Positions 1 to 9,012 of a stretch of DNA of 64,000 bases are shown piece by piece. The notes under the pieces were generated by a model. It was not told the origin of the DNA. It ran no database searches and was given only the letters and a program-made list of their open reading frames with translations. Numbering within the stretch: the stretch's first letter is position 1; each line of letters starts with the position of its first letter. Made by a program: the position numbers and the translations under genes. Source of the stretch: Methylorubrum populi (GTDB taxonomy: Bacteria > Pseudomonadota > Alphaproteobacteria > Rhizobiales > Beijerinckiaceae); the NCBI GenBank assembly GCA_020741775.1, contig DYYG01000013.1, forward strand, positions 248,001 to 312,000, written 5' to 3'.

Positions 1-273
1 GTCTCGGTCGCCGCCGGCATAGCCCGAAACCGCCTGGGTCACGCCCTTCACGTGCTGGAACACGCCCTGCACGCCCCAGAAGCAGCCGCCGGCGAAGGTC
101 GCCGTGCGCAGGCCGGCGCCTTCCCTGGCGGTCATCGCCGCCTCGGGCAGGCGCTGCCCCGCCTCCTCGGCGGAAGCCGGAACCAGGGGGAGCGCGGCGC
201 AGGCGAGCAGGGCAAGGGCTGCCACGCCGCCGAGCCACGGCCCCGTGCGGGGATGGAAGCGATCACGGGTCAT
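1..273 (-). CDS. msrA: Peptide-methionine (S)-S-oxide reductase MsrA, exported, N-terminal part only
   Basis: The 91 visible codons begin with a hydrophobic signal-like segment (about residues 12-36, ending ...PASA) followed by the MsrA active-site motif GGCFWG, whose Cys is the catalytic nucleophile. The motif flank FAGGCFWGVQGVFQHVKGV and the downstream SGYAGGD are typical of the family. MsrA reduces the S-epimer of methionine sulfoxide in oxidised proteins. The signal segment suggests a periplasmic form. The gene runs off the left edge of the window, so its C-terminal part is not seen. msrB begins upstream in the same direction and ends 36 bp away, so the two probably form a periplasmic methionine-repair operon transcribed msrB then msrA. 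Confidence 0.9.
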   Translation of the reverse strand, partial: MTRDRFHPRTGPWLGGVAALALLACAALPLVPASAEEAGQRLPEAAMTAREGAGLRTATFAGGCFWGVQGVFQHVKGVTQAVSGYAGGDRD

Positions 274-309
274 GCTCTCGATCTCCTCAAGTCGGGTTCG
301 TCGGAGACG

Positions 310-795
310 TCAGGCCGGTCCGGCGGCGGGCTCGAAGCGCAGGGATACGCCGTTCATGCAGTAGCGCAGGCCGGTGGGCTTCGGCCCATCCTCGAAGACA
401 TGGCCGAGATGGCCGCCGCAGCGGCGGCAATGCACCTCCGTGCGCCGCATGCCGTAGGCTGTATCGACCTGCGTGCCGACCGCGTCGGGCAGGGGTTCGA
501 AGAAGCTTGGCCAGCCGGTGCCGCTCTCGAACTTGGTCCGTGAGGAGAACAGCGGCAGGTCGCAGCCGGCGCAGACGAAGCGGCCCGCACGCTTCTCACC
601 GTTGAGCGGGCTGGTATGGGCCCGCTCGGTGCCGTGCTCGCGCAGCACCGTGTAGGCGGCCGGGGAGAGCAGGCGGCGCCACTCCTCCTCGGACTTCTCC
701 ACCTCGAAGCCGGCGAAGGCGGGGTTCACGAGGCGGGAGGCCGCGAACAGCCCCAGGAATGAGGCTCCGGCACGCAGGGTCTGTCGGCGGTTCAT
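310..795 (-). CDS. msrB: Peptide-methionine (R)-S-oxide reductase MsrB with Tat-type signal
   Basis: 161 aa. The start is the ATG at 795, preceded by a GGAG ribosome binding site, rather than upstream in-frame codons. The N-terminus MNRRQTLRAGASFLGLFAA is a twin-arginine signal, so export is predicted. The MsrB fold follows: the EEEWRRLL N-terminal motif, two CxxC zinc pairs (CAGC, and CRRC before GGHLGHVFEDG) and the catalytic RYCMNGVSLRF near the C-terminus, whose Cys attacks the R-sulfoxide. It reduces the R-epimer that MsrA cannot. It is followed by msrA on the same strand, and the two probably act together on oxidised envelope proteins. The function is secure; Tat export is inferred from the motif. 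Confidence 0.93.
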   Translation of the reverse strand: MNRRQTLRAGASFLGLFAASRLVNPAFAGFEVEKSEEEWRRLLSPAAYTVLREHGTERAHTSPLNGEKRAGRFVCAGCDLPLFSSRTKFESGTGWPSFFEPLPDAVGTQVDTAYGMRRTEVHCRRCGGHLGHVFEDGPKPTGLRYCMNGVSLRFEPAAGPA

Positions 796-1087
796 GCACG
801 GTCTCCGATCGGAGGCGCGGCCGGCCGAATCCGGCGGCGCGATCATCAATCGTGCGCAATCGATAACACGAAACCGGTGGGGCTGCCGCGAAGACCAACC
901 GCCGCATGGGCGAGCCCTCGGCCAAAAGAAACCCCGCAGCCCACAAAGGGGCGCGGGGTGAAGGGTTTGGTCGATCATCGCCTCGAAGGGACGTCCGAGG
1001 CGGCTCTCTCGTTAAGCGGGGTTCGCCCGGCCCGCACTGACATCCGTTAGGGACATCTCGATCCCCGGTGTGAACCTGCCTCCTGCC

Positions 1088-1957
1088 TCACACCCGGAAG
1101 CGGGCGGCGTGGCTGCCGACCTCGTCGAGGATCGTCGCGCCGGCTTCGGCCCGCGCCAGGGCCTCGCCGAGCTGGCGCGGGCCGACACCGCCGGGCACGG
1201 CGAGCAGCAGGCTCACCCCTTCCGCCGATTCGCTGCGGGCGACCACCTCGCCGTAGAGGTCGTGCAGGGCACGCTCGCTCTCCGGGGCAAAGAGCGGGGC
1301 GCGCACGGCGTAGAGCACCCAGTCGCGCTGCGCCGCCGCCGGGTCGTCGAGGGGGTTGGCGACCACGAAGACCGGCGTGCCCGCCGGGTGGGCCGGGCGC
1401 TCGATGAAGGGCAGGCGGGCGATCACCTTCGGCCGGCCCTCGCCGACCAGGCTCTCCCACCAGGGCCGGGGCGCGCCGGACCCGTCCTTGCCGGTCGCGT
1501 CCTTGCCGAGCCGGAAGATGCCCAGATCGCCCCGCGAGCCGGCCACCGCCTCGATCACCGCCGCGCAGTTCGGATGCGGCCGGTAGGGCACGGTGAAACC
1601 GAAATGGAAGCGGGCGGAATCGCGCATCCCGGCATCGCCCGCCGAAATATCGGCATGGACCGAGAACGGCGCCTGGACCCAGGTGAAGGTCGCGATGATG
1701 ACCCGCCAGATGCCCTCCACCGTGTCGAGGGGGAGGAGCCCCCGGTGCCGCTCGGCGATGCGCCGCATCATCGAGGCCTCGCGGCCGGGCCGGAAGGCCG
1801 AGCCCGAGCCCTGCGTGCGCTTGACCGCGATCAGCCGGTCGATGATCGCCCCGCGCTGGATCAGCAGCGCGTGCATCTCGGCGTCGATCCGGTCGATCTC
1901 GGCGCGCAGTTCGGCAAGGTTGTCCAGGGAGGGCGCGGGTCGCGTGGTGAAGCGCAT
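1088..1957 (-). CDS. Chorismate mutase (AroQ-type) with C-terminal periplasmic-binding-like/prephenate-dehydratase-like domain
   Basis: 289 aa from the ATG at 1957. An in-frame extension to 2056 lacks family similarity. Residues about 10-90 are an AroQ helical domain: [20 protein letters not shown], then VKRTQG and [13 protein letters not shown], the usual Arg/Lys active-site pattern. It converts chorismate to prephenate for Phe/Tyr synthesis. The remaining 190 residues resemble the prephenate-dehydratase-like half seen in alphaproteobacterial proteins of this length. I do not see a clear TRF catalytic motif, so dehydratase activity should not be assumed. It is divergent from metX. The hisC and tyrA genes that often accompany it elsewhere are absent here. 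Confidence 0.8.
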   Translation of the reverse strand: MRFTTRPAPSLDNLAELRAEIDRIDAEMHALLIQRGAIIDRLIAVKRTQGSGSAFRPGREASMMRRIAERHRGLLPLDTVEGIWRVIIATFTWVQAPFSVHADISAGDAGMRDSARFHFGFTVPYRPHPNCAAVIEAVAGSRGDLGIFRLGKDATGKDGSGAPRPWWESLVGEGRPKVIARLPFIERPAHPAGTPVFVVANPLDDPAAAQRDWVLYAVRAPLFAPESERALHDLYGEVVARSESAEGVSLLLAVPGGVGPRQLGEALARAEAGATILDEVGSHAARFRV

Positions 1958-2287
1958 GGGGCCAGGGGTCCTGGGGCCGGAGTCCGGGCGGGAGATCGAA
2001 GCGGTGTGGACGCCGTGTGTACGATTCGGCGCGGCGAAGGGCCAGGGTCTAGGCATGTGCGCCGTCGAACACCGCTAACCCATGCACCCGTGCCGCGCGT
2101 TGACGGGTTTGGGCGCGCACATTACCTCCGTTCGTCAGCCGGCCAAGACATGCGCTCGACAACATCTTCTCCGGAAGACAGGCGTTCGAGAGCGTATCGT
2201 TCCACGAGCCCGCCCGCGACGCCGGTGGGAATGTCGGCGGCGGGCCGCTCGGGGGATCGGTTTCAAGGGCGGCACCCGGGACGCACG
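1958..2287. promoter_or_regulatory. Divergent control region between chorismate mutase and metX
   Basis: These 330 bp carry no convincing gene and must contain the promoters for both flanking genes. On the plus strand a TTGACG hexamer (2100-2105) could serve as a -35 element for metX, but the matching -10 is weak. I looked specifically for a SAM-II riboswitch, which precedes metX/metA in several alphaproteobacteria, and did not find its conserved GCTAAA-containing core. Confidence 0.4.
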
Positions 2288-3499
2288 ATGGATTCCACCC
2301 TGACCCAGAAGGCCGAGCAGAGCACGGAGAGCGGCCAGCAGGAGGCGACGCGCCGGACGGAGACCTCGCCGGCATCCGATCCGCGCAGCCCCGTGATGCT
2401 GTTTTCCGCCGACGAACCCCTCGCCATGGATTCCGGCGCCCGGCTCGGACCCTTCCAGATCGCCTACCAGACCGCCGGCACCCTCAACGCCCGGCGCTCC
2501 AACGCGGTGCTGATCTGCCATGCGCTCACCGGCGATCAGCATTTCGCCCACCGCCATCCGGTGACGGGCAAGCCCGGCTGGTGGGAAACCTTGGTGGGAC
2601 CGGGCAAGCCTGTCGATACCGACCGCTACTTCGTCGTCTGCTCCAACGTGATCGGGAGCTGTATGGGCTCCACCGGGCCCGCCTCCCTCAACCCCGAGAC
2701 CGGACGGCCCTACGGGCTCGATTTCCCGCTGGTGACGATCCGCGACATGGTCCGGGCCCAGGCGATGCTGCTCGACAAGCTCGGCATTCCCGACCTGTTC
2801 CTCTGCATCGGCGGCTCGATGGGCGGGATGCAGGTGCTGCAATGGGCCTCGCTCTTCCCGGAGCGGGTCTTCTCCGCCATGCCCATCGCCACGGGCGCGC
2901 GGCACTCGGCCCAGAACATCGCCTTCCATGAGGTCGGGCGTCAGGCGATCATGGCCGATCCCGCCTGGGAAGAGGGGCGCTATCTCGAAGCGGGCACCCG
3001 GCCGGCCAAGGGCCTCGGCGTCGCGCGGATGGGCGCGCACATCACCTACCTGTCCGAGCCGGCCCTGCACCGGAAGTTCGGCCGCCGCCTCCAGAACCGG
3101 GCGGCGCCGACCTTCTCCTTCAATGCCGACTTCCAGATCGAGAGCTACCTGCGCCACCAGGGGCTCAGCTTCGTCGAGCGCTTCGACGCCAATGCCTATC
3201 TCTATCTCACCCGGGCGATGGACTATTTCGACCTCGCCGAGGACCATGGCGGCGTGCTGGCCAACGCCTTCCGCGGTTCGAAGACCCGCTTCTGCGTGAT
3301 GTCCTTCACCTCGGACTGGCTGTTTCCCACCGCCGATTCCCGCGCCATCGTCCACGCGCTCAACGCGGTCGCCGCCCCGGTCGCCTTCGTCGAGGTGGAG
3401 AGCGACAAGGGGCACGACGCCTTCCTGCTCGACGAGCCGGCGATGTTCTCCGCCGCCCGCGGCTTCATCGATGCGGCGGCACGGGCAAGAGGACTTTGA
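2288..3499 (+). CDS. metX: Homoserine O-acyltransferase MetX
   Basis: 403 aa, alpha/beta-hydrolase fold. The start is the ATG at 2288 after GGGACGCACG; the in-frame extension reaching back to 1070 is antisense to the chorismate mutase. The nucleophile elbow GGSMGGMQ places the catalytic Ser at 177. Asp343 (TSDWLFP) and His376 (KGHDAF) complete the triad. The family motifs ALTGDQHF and [12 protein letters not shown] are present. It activates homoserine with acetyl-CoA, or succinyl-CoA in some proteobacterial MetX proteins; which one cannot be told by eye. This is the first committed step of methionine synthesis by direct or trans-sulfurylation. It is followed 29 bp later by metW. Confidence 0.95.
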   Translation: MDSTLTQKAEQSTESGQQEATRRTETSPASDPRSPVMLFSADEPLAMDSGARLGPFQIAYQTAGTLNARRSNAVLICHALTGDQHFAHRHPVTGKPGWWETLVGPGKPVDTDRYFVVCSNVIGSCMGSTGPASLNPETGRPYGLDFPLVTIRDMVRAQAMLLDKLGIPDLFLCIGGSMGGMQVLQWASLFPERVFSAMPIATGARHSAQNIAFHEVGRQAIMADPAWEEGRYLEAGTRPAKGLGVARMGAHITYLSEPALHRKFGRRLQNRAAPTFSFNADFQIESYLRHQGLSFVERFDANAYLYLTRAMDYFDLAEDHGGVLANAFRGSKTRFCVMSFTSDWLFPTADSRAIVHALNAVAAPVAFVEVESDKGHDAFLLDEPAMFSAARGFIDAAARARGL

Positions 3500-3528
3500 C
3501 GCGGGCTTGTGACGAGGGCTGTGACCGA

Positions 3529-4215
3529 ATGACCGACAGCTTCACCGACGCGGCCTACGGTGCGCCCTGGGACGCCGCCGAGGCCCTGCCCCGGGGCGAC
3601 GGCACGGCGCGCATCGACCATATCGTCGTGCTCGGCCTCGTGCCGCCGGGCGCCCGCGTGCTCGATATCGGCTGCGGCGATGGCTCGCTGCTGGCGCTGC
3701 TGCGCGACCGGCGCGGCGTCGATGGACGCGGCATCGAACTCTCCCGCGAGGGCGTGAATGCCTGCCTCGCGAGGGGCCTGCCGGTGATTCAGGGCGATGC
3801 CGATACAGACCTCGCCAATTATCCCGACGACGCCTTCGACGTGGTGGTGTTGTCCCAGACCATCCAGGCAACCCGCAACCCGCGCATCGTGCTGGAGCAC
3901 CTGCTGCGGATCGGCCGGCAGGTCATCATCTCGTTCCCGAATTTCGGTCATTGGCGGGTACGGGCCGAACTCGCCTTCCGCGGCCGGATGCCGGTCACCG
4001 AGATCATGCCGGAGACATGGTACGAGACGCCGAACATCCATCACTGCACCATCCGCGACTTCGTCGGCCTGTGCCGGGACGTCGGCGCCCGCATCGAGAA
4101 GGCCACGGCCCTCGATGCGCGGGGACGGCCGATGCGCTTCTCCATGCCGTGGTGGTTCTGGAACCTGATCGGCGCGCAGGGGGTGTTTCTGTTGAGGCGC
4201 GGCGGGCGGGGATAA
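3529..4215 (+). CDS. metW: MetW, partner protein of MetX (class I methyltransferase fold)
   Basis: 228 aa. The ATG at 3529 with an upstream GAGG is preferred; an in-frame TTG at 3496 would overlap the metX stop. The SAM-binding-like motif VLDIGCGDGSLLALL is at about residues 43-57. The MetW signatures RGIELS, SQTIQATRNP and ISFPNFGHWRVR...GRMPVTE follow. In proteobacteria MetW is genetically needed for methionine synthesis together with MetX and is thought to work with it; its own chemical activity is not settled. The metX-metW order with a short gap is the standard arrangement and supports co-transcription. Confidence 0.93.
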   Translation: MTDSFTDAAYGAPWDAAEALPRGDGTARIDHIVVLGLVPPGARVLDIGCGDGSLLALLRDRRGVDGRGIELSREGVNACLARGLPVIQGDADTDLANYPDDAFDVVVLSQTIQATRNPRIVLEHLLRIGRQVIISFPNFGHWRVRAELAFRGRMPVTEIMPETWYETPNIHHCTIRDFVGLCRDVGARIEKATALDARGRPMRFSMPWWFWNLIGAQGVFLLRRGGRG

Positions 4216-4246
4216 AACGTCGCTGACGGCGGCGTCCCCTTCCCCT

Positions 4247-4318
4247 CCCTCATCTCCTGAGGTGGCGGCGCGAAAGCGTCGCCCTCGAAGAATCCTCCGG
4301 CGCCTCAGGATGAGGACG
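4247..4318. repeat. Dispersed palindromic intergenic repeat, short copy
   Basis: An imperfect inverted repeat whose outer arms, CCTCATCTCCTGAGGTG and CGCCTCAGGATGAGG, match those of the longer elements at 30686-30798 and 55226-55340. An inner CCTCGAAG element is shared too. It lies between the end of metW and the end of plsC, which converge, so it may also act as a bidirectional terminator. Confidence 0.75.
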
Positions 4319-4379
4319 AGGATGGGATCAGCGGGCTATTCCTGCCCCTCGTCGGGTCGGTCCGGTCGAATTCCGGCTT

Positions 4380-5171
4380 TCACAGCGTCCCGGACGAATC
4401 CGCTGCGGGCGTCGATCCGCCCATCGCCACGGCGACGGGATGGCCGTGGCGGGCGAGATCGGCCCGGCCCTCGGCCAGCAGCGCGTCGGAGGCGGTCTCG
4501 ATCCGGGTCTGCACCTCGGTGAGGAAGGCGGCGCGGGTCAGCCCCGGCGGGATCACCGGCAGGAACTCGATCACCGTCGTGCCCGGCATGCGGCGGAAGC
4601 CCCGGCGGCGCCAATAGAGGCCGGTGTTCAGCGCCACCGGCAGGCAGGGCACGTTCAGGGCGGTGTAGAGGTGGGAGGCGCCCTGCTTGTAGGCCGGGGG
4701 CGCCCCGGCCGGGCGGCGGGTGCCCTCCGGGAAGATGATGAGCTGGCGCCCATCGCCGATGGCGCGCGCCGCCGCCTTGTTCATCGCCGCCATCGCCCTG
4801 GCTCCCTTGGAGCGGTCGATCGGCACCATGCCGCCCCGGCCGAAATACCAGCCGACGACGGGCACCCACATCAGCTCGCGCTTCAGCACATAGGCGAAAT
4901 CGTCGAACGGGATCGTCAGCGCCAGGGTTTCGAGGGCCGATTGGTGTTTGGCCGCGACCAGCAGCGGGCCCTTCGGGATGTTCTCCAGGCCGCGGAACTC
5001 GACGCGGGTGCCGCCGACGACCCGCAGCAGCCACAGCACCGTGCGCCCCCAGAACTGCGCCACCCGGATCACGCCCTTGCGCGACACGAAGGCGGGAAGC
5101 CCCAGGACCGCGATCAGCGCCGTCGCGACGTAGAAGCACAGGTTGAAGGCGAGCGAACGGAAGAGAAGCAT
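4380..5171 (-). CDS. plsC: 1-acyl-sn-glycerol-3-phosphate acyltransferase (PlsC family)
   Basis: 263 aa. An N-terminal membrane segment (about residues 5-28) precedes the acyltransferase domain. The catalytic motif is HQSALE (His76...Glu81), an HX4E variant of the classic HX4D seen in many alphaproteobacterial members. The glycerol-phosphate motif FPEGTRR (147-153) and the GGMVPIDR block are present. It adds the second acyl chain to lysophosphatidic acid at the inner membrane. The gene converges on metW with a repeat element between them and lies 65 bp downstream of ggt on the same strand. The substrate is assigned by family; related enzymes acylate other lysolipids. Confidence 0.85.
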   Translation of the reverse strand: MLLFRSLAFNLCFYVATALIAVLGLPAFVSRKGVIRVAQFWGRTVLWLLRVVGGTRVEFRGLENIPKGPLLVAAKHQSALETLALTIPFDDFAYVLKRELMWVPVVGWYFGRGGMVPIDRSKGARAMAAMNKAAARAIGDGRQLIIFPEGTRRPAGAPPAYKQGASHLYTALNVPCLPVALNTGLYWRRRGFRRMPGTTVIEFLPVIPPGLTRAAFLTEVQTRIETASDALLAEGRADLARHGHPVAVAMGGSTPAADSSGTL

Positions 5172-5236
5172 TGGGGGTCCGCGTGAAAGGCGTGGGCTCC
5201 TTTATCGCGGGCGCCGGCGATTGCCCACCTTTCCGC

Positions 5237-7006
5237 TCAGCGCCCCTCGGCCAGGGTGCCCCGCTGGCGCGGATCGGAGGCGCCGGCAAGCAGCCCGTCC
5301 TCCGCCATCACCGAATTGGCCGAGCCCGACGTCGCGCCGACCTTCACATTGTGGCCCTTGGCCCGCAGCAGAGCGAGGGTATCGGGCGAGATCCCCTCCT
5401 CCGCCATCAGCACGTCGGGCTGCCATTGGTGGTGGATGCGTGGCGCGGCGACGGCCTGGGCGAGGTTCATCCGGAAATCGAGCACGTTGACGATGACTTG
5501 GAGCGTCGTCGTGATGATGCGGCTGCCGCCGGGGCTGCCGGTGACGAGGAACAGCCTGCCGTCCCGGAACACGAAGGTCGGCGTCATGGAGGAGAGCGGG
5601 CGGGCGCCGGGCGCCACGGCATTGGCCTCGCCGCCGACGAGACCGTAGGCGTTGCGCGCGCCGGTCTTGGCGGAAAAATCGTCCATCTCGTTGTTGAGCA
5701 GCACGCCGGTGCCCTCGGCGACCAGCCCGATCCCGTAGGAGAAATTGAGGGTGTAGGTGTTGGAGACCGCGTTCCCCTCCGCGTCCACCACCGAGAAATG
5801 CGTGGTCTGGTCGGATTCGTAGGGCAGCGGATCGCCGGCCTTCACCTCGGCGGCGGATTTCGCCCGTTCGGGGTCGATCTTGTCGCGAAGGGTGGCGGCG
5901 TAGGATTTGGCGGTCAGGCCCGCCACCGGAACCTTGGTGCGGGACGGGTCGCCGAGCCAGGTGGCGCGGTCGGCATAGGCCGGCTTCATCGCCTCGGCCA
6001 AGGTGTGGAGCGCCCGGGCGCTGCCCGCGCCCATGCCGGCGAGGTCGTAGCCCTCCAGGATGTTGAGGATCTCGATGAGATGCACGCCGCCCGAACTCGG
6101 CGGCGGCATCGAGACGATCTCGTAGCCGCGATAGGTGCCGCGCACGGGCGTGCGGATCTCCGGTCGGTAGGCGGCGAGATCCTCCGCCGTCATGATCCCG
6201 CCCGCGCCCTGCACCGCCGCCGCGATCTTTTGGGCGATCGGTCCCCGGTAGAAGGCGTCCGGCCCCTGCTCGGCGATGGTTCTCAGGGTATCGGCGAGGT
6301 CGCGCTGGCGAAGCGTCGCGCCGCGCGGCAGCACGTGGTCGCCGTCGAAGAACACCGCCCGGCTCGACGGCCATTGTCCGAGCAGGCCGGAGGCGCGCGG
6401 CAGGGAATCCGCGAGGCCGGACTCGATAGGGATACCCTCACGGGCGAGCCGTTCGGCCGGGGCGATCAGGTCGGCGAGGGTGAGCTTGCCGGAGCCGTAG
6501 CGGCGATGCGCCTCGGCGAGGCCGCGCACCGTGCCCGGCACGCCGACCGCCTTCCCGGTCCGGGTCGAGGCGGCGCGGTCCGGCTCCCCCTGCGGGTTCA
6601 GGAACATATCGGCGGTGGCCGCCGCCGGGGCGGTCTCGCGGTAATCGATCGCAACCGTCTCGCGGGAGGCGGCGCGGTGGACCATCATGAAGCCGCCGCC
6701 GCCGAGATTGCCGGCCCGTGGCAGGGTGACGGCGAGGGCGAAGCCGACCGCCACCGCCGCATCGACGGCGTTCCCGCCCTTCCCCAGGATCTCGACGCCG
6801 ACGCGGGTGGCGAGCGCATCCTGCGAGGACACCATGCCGCCCGTGGCCAATACCGGCAGAAGCCGGGCCTCGTCCGACTGGATCGGCGCCGGCTCCGGCG
6901 CCGGCGGAACCGCCGGGGCGGTCTGCGCGCCGGCCGGTTGCGACCAGGCGGCCGACAGGGCGAGGAGAAGCCCGAAGGCGCGGACGGGGAAAGAATTGAG
7001 GCGCAT
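5237..7006 (-). CDS. ggt: Gamma-glutamyltranspeptidase, periplasmic, autoprocessing
   Basis: 589 aa, with a signal peptide ending near QPAGAQ. The family signature at the cleavage site is ESDQTTHFSVVD, in which the first Thr of TTH (about residue 401) should become the N-terminal nucleophile of the small subunit after autocleavage. RPLSSMTP and GSPGGSRI, which build the oxyanion and gamma-glutamyl site, are present, as is LGGGGFMMV in the large subunit. It hydrolyses or transfers the gamma-glutamyl group of glutathione and related compounds in the periplasm. It could in principle touch gamma-glutamylmethylamide of the NMG pathway further right, but that is speculation. Confidence 0.95.
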   Translation of the reverse strand: MRLNSFPVRAFGLLLALSAAWSQPAGAQTAPAVPPAPEPAPIQSDEARLLPVLATGGMVSSQDALATRVGVEILGKGGNAVDAAVAVGFALAVTLPRAGNLGGGGFMMVHRAASRETVAIDYRETAPAAATADMFLNPQGEPDRAASTRTGKAVGVPGTVRGLAEAHRRYGSGKLTLADLIAPAERLAREGIPIESGLADSLPRASGLLGQWPSSRAVFFDGDHVLPRGATLRQRDLADTLRTIAEQGPDAFYRGPIAQKIAAAVQGAGGIMTAEDLAAYRPEIRTPVRGTYRGYEIVSMPPPSSGGVHLIEILNILEGYDLAGMGAGSARALHTLAEAMKPAYADRATWLGDPSRTKVPVAGLTAKSYAATLRDKIDPERAKSAAEVKAGDPLPYESDQTTHFSVVDAEGNAVSNTYTLNFSYGIGLVAEGTGVLLNNEMDDFSAKTGARNAYGLVGGEANAVAPGARPLSSMTPTFVFRDGRLFLVTGSPGGSRIITTTLQVIVNVLDFRMNLAQAVAAPRIHHQWQPDVLMAEEGISPDTLALLRAKGHNVKVGATSGSANSVMAEDGLLAGASDPRQRGTLAEGR

Positions 7007-7097
7007 GCCCTGGAATCTATCCCGAACCGGCAGCCCATCCAGATCGGCAGCGCCTCACGAAACGAAGCCGACGTCGGCTCAAGCATCGTCCGCGGAA

Positions 7098-7119
7098 GTG
7101 GTTGCCGGTTCCGCGAGAG
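7098..7119. repeat. 22-bp exact repeat, copy 1
   Basis: This 22-mer (beginning GTGGTTGCCGG) recurs exactly at 20065-20086. The flanks also resemble each other: CCCGGTCAAGGCGGG here against CCCGATCAAGCCGGG there. Here it sits between ggt and the small secreted protein at 7128-7412, reaching towards that gene's 3' end. Confidence 0.6.
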
Positions 7120-7127
7120 GAAATGCT

Positions 7128-7412
7128 TCAGCGCCCGGTCAAGGCGGGGCCGCCCGCCGTGCCGCCGGTTCCGGGCGGGCCGCTGGTCGGCGTGCCGCCG
7201 ATCACGGCGCCCGGCGTGCCGCCGACGACCGCCGGCTTGTTCGGCGTGCCGGCGGTGCCGGGACCGGGAACGGGCTGCGAACCCGTGGCCGACGCCTTCG
7301 GACTCGGCGGAGAGGGAATCGCCCTGCCCTCCCCGTCCGCCGCCTGGGCGCTCAGGGCCGCGACGGTCATGGCCGGGAGGCTGAGTGCCAGCGCGAATGT
7401 AGTGAGCCGCAT
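7128..7412 (-). CDS. Small secreted Pro/Gly-rich protein of unknown function
   Basis: 94 aa. The signal peptide MRLTTFALALSLPAMTVAALSAQA has a clear AxA cleavage site. The mature part is about 70 residues of low complexity rich in Pro, Gly, Thr and Ala, with loosely repeated GGTP/PGTGG units and no Cys. No known domain is recognised. Such proteins are common small periplasmic or surface products in Methylobacterium genomes. The next gene upstream also encodes a small secreted protein on the same strand, 79 bp away. The real-gene call rests on the good signal peptide; function cannot be stated. Confidence 0.6.
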   Translation of the reverse strand: MRLTTFALALSLPAMTVAALSAQAADGEGRAIPSPPSPKASATGSQPVPGPGTAGTPNKPAVVGGTPGAVIGGTPTSGPPGTGGTAGGPALTGR

Positions 7413-7491
7413 GAAGGGTCCTGTGCGCGGAAGCCGGTGTCCCTCAACCGTTCGGCCCCCGAAAGGTTCGCGGGGCTCGGGGCTCGAAGCG

Positions 7492-7797
7492 TCAGTCCCG
7501 CGGCCCCCCGGCCCGCTTGCCGAGCCGATAATGGGGGGCCGCAGCGTCCGCAGAGGGGGCGAGCCGGCGGGTCAGCCCGTTGATCCTGCGCTCCGCCTCG
7601 GTCGGCTGATGATAGCGCAGCGAGTCCTGATGCGCATGGAAGTGATGGTCCCAGTGGCGGGTGCTGGGATGCCACTCCACGGTCTCGATCGCACGGCCCG
7701 CGATACGGCCCGGCTGCGCCTGCGCGGCGGCGAAGGTCGTCAGGCCGCCGAGGGTGCCGAGAATGAGGCCGGCTGCGAGGCTGGGGAAGGTCCTCAT
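7492..7797 (-). CDS. Small secreted protein of unknown function
   Basis: 101 aa with a signal peptide ending AAAQAQ (cleavage near residue 28). The mature chain is basic and His-rich (WHPSTRHWDHHFHAHQD), which could suggest metal binding, but no known motif is recognised. It lies upstream of another small secreted protein on the same strand. Upstream of it, 7798-8016 contains short A/T-rich patches (around 7831-7858 and 7885-7925) where a promoter could lie. Confidence 0.6.
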   Translation of the reverse strand: MRTFPSLAAGLILGTLGGLTTFAAAQAQPGRIAGRAIETVEWHPSTRHWDHHFHAHQDSLRYHQPTEAERRINGLTRRLAPSADAAAPHYRLGKRAGGPRD

Positions 7798-8016
7798 CGC
7801 GAATGCTCTCCTTCACGCACGAGGATCGCGCGTTTGTGTCATAAAACGTTCACAAAACGGCCGCTCATCCCCGGCGCCTCGGCCGAAGTGAAATAAAAGG
7901 CGTTGATCTGACAGGGATTTTTCTCAAGCCCACCGCGTGACGCGTCGGGATGCATGTCCCGTCCGGGCGGTCGGCGTCCCAGCCCCCGGGCCGGGCGCTC
8001 CGACGCGGGGCCGGGA

Positions 8017-8928
8017 TCACTCCACGTCGTCGTAGGAGAGCGACCAGCCCGAGCCGGTGAACCACGAGCGCGCCGGGTCGGGGCGCTGCCGCCACCGCAG
8101 GGAGCGTACGAACTCGACGCCGCCGCGCTCGAACGCGTCCTTGAGCGCCTCGCGCTCCGCCTCACTCCCGGTCAGGTCGCCGGCTCCGCCCTCGGCGCAG
8201 ACGAAGAAGGCCGCGCCCAGCCACGTCACGGAGAAGGCGCTCTCACCCTGGCGCCGGACGCACAGGCCCGCTCCCCGCAGGGCGTGGCGGCCGCCGCCTG
8301 TGCCCCGCTGCGGCGCGGGGATCCCGAGGGGAAAGACGAGTCGTCCGCCGATCCCGAGGCGGTCGAGCCAGGCCGGGGCCGGCCGCTCGACGGAGAAGTT
8401 CACGTAGATGCAGTCGGCTTCGTCTCGCGGCCACCGCGCCCCGTCCCCCGCGATCACGGTGACGTTGGGCAGATGGGACAGGTTGGCCCTCGCCCGGTCC
8501 GCGAGGCTGCCGTCGCATTCGACGGCCGTAACCTGCCCCGTCGCGCCGACGAGATGGGCGATCAGGGCCGTATAATAACCGGTGCCGGCGCCGAGATGCA
8601 CGATCCGGCTGCCCGGCGCGCAGCCGGCCCGGTGCAGCCAGAGCGCGTGCAGGGCGGGACTGCCGTTGTTGACCCCGCGCCCCGGCGCGAGGGCGAACAG
8701 CGCATCCTGATAGGCGAGAACCGGATCGGCCTTCGGCAGCGGGACGTAGCCGCCCGGACGCGCGATCTGCCAGGGCGGGGGACCGAGAAACGCCTCCCGC
8801 GGCACCGTCGCGAGGGCGTCCTCCAAAGCGGGATCGTCGCCGATGCCGGCAAGCGCCAGCATCTGGACGGCATAGGCCCGTCGAACGATGGCGAGCCCTC
8901 GGTCATCGAAGATCGAATCAGGCGCCAT
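8017..8928 (-). CDS. Protein-L-isoaspartate O-methyltransferase-like protein (divergent PCMT family)
   Basis: 303 aa from the ATG at 8928. SAM motif I is IVHLGAGTGYYTALIAHLVG, followed by the acidic VTAVECD strand end and the ENLS/DG pattern of PCMT enzymes. The upstream VPREAFLGPP resembles the PREFVP block. The usual ISQPYIVA substrate loop is replaced by VNNGSPALHALWL, and a roughly 100-residue C-terminal extension follows. It may therefore be a methyltransferase with a different target rather than a true isoaspartate repair enzyme. It follows the organosulfur cluster on the same strand (84-bp gap), but its five Cys contrast with the Met/Cys-poor proteins there, so it is probably not part of that system. 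Confidence 0.7.
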   Translation of the reverse strand: MAPDSIFDDRGLAIVRRAYAVQMLALAGIGDDPALEDALATVPREAFLGPPPWQIARPGGYVPLPKADPVLAYQDALFALAPGRGVNNGSPALHALWLHRAGCAPGSRIVHLGAGTGYYTALIAHLVGATGQVTAVECDGSLADRARANLSHLPNVTVIAGDGARWPRDEADCIYVNFSVERPAPAWLDRLGIGGRLVFPLGIPAPQRGTGGGRHALRGAGLCVRRQGESAFSVTWLGAAFFVCAEGGAGDLTGSEAEREALKDAFERGGVEFVRSLRWRQRPDPARSWFTGSGWSLSYDDVE

Positions 8929-9012
8929 CCGTCCCGTCGAAGCTCCGGCGGCGCCATCGTAGGCCGCGCCCCGCCGATCCGCCAAGGGCGGGTCGCGGGA
9001 CGCTGCGCCGGG

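Noticed and set aside
1958..2287. Possible SAM-II riboswitch upstream of metX
   Set aside because: The conserved core and pseudoknot partner sequences were not found on the plus strand.
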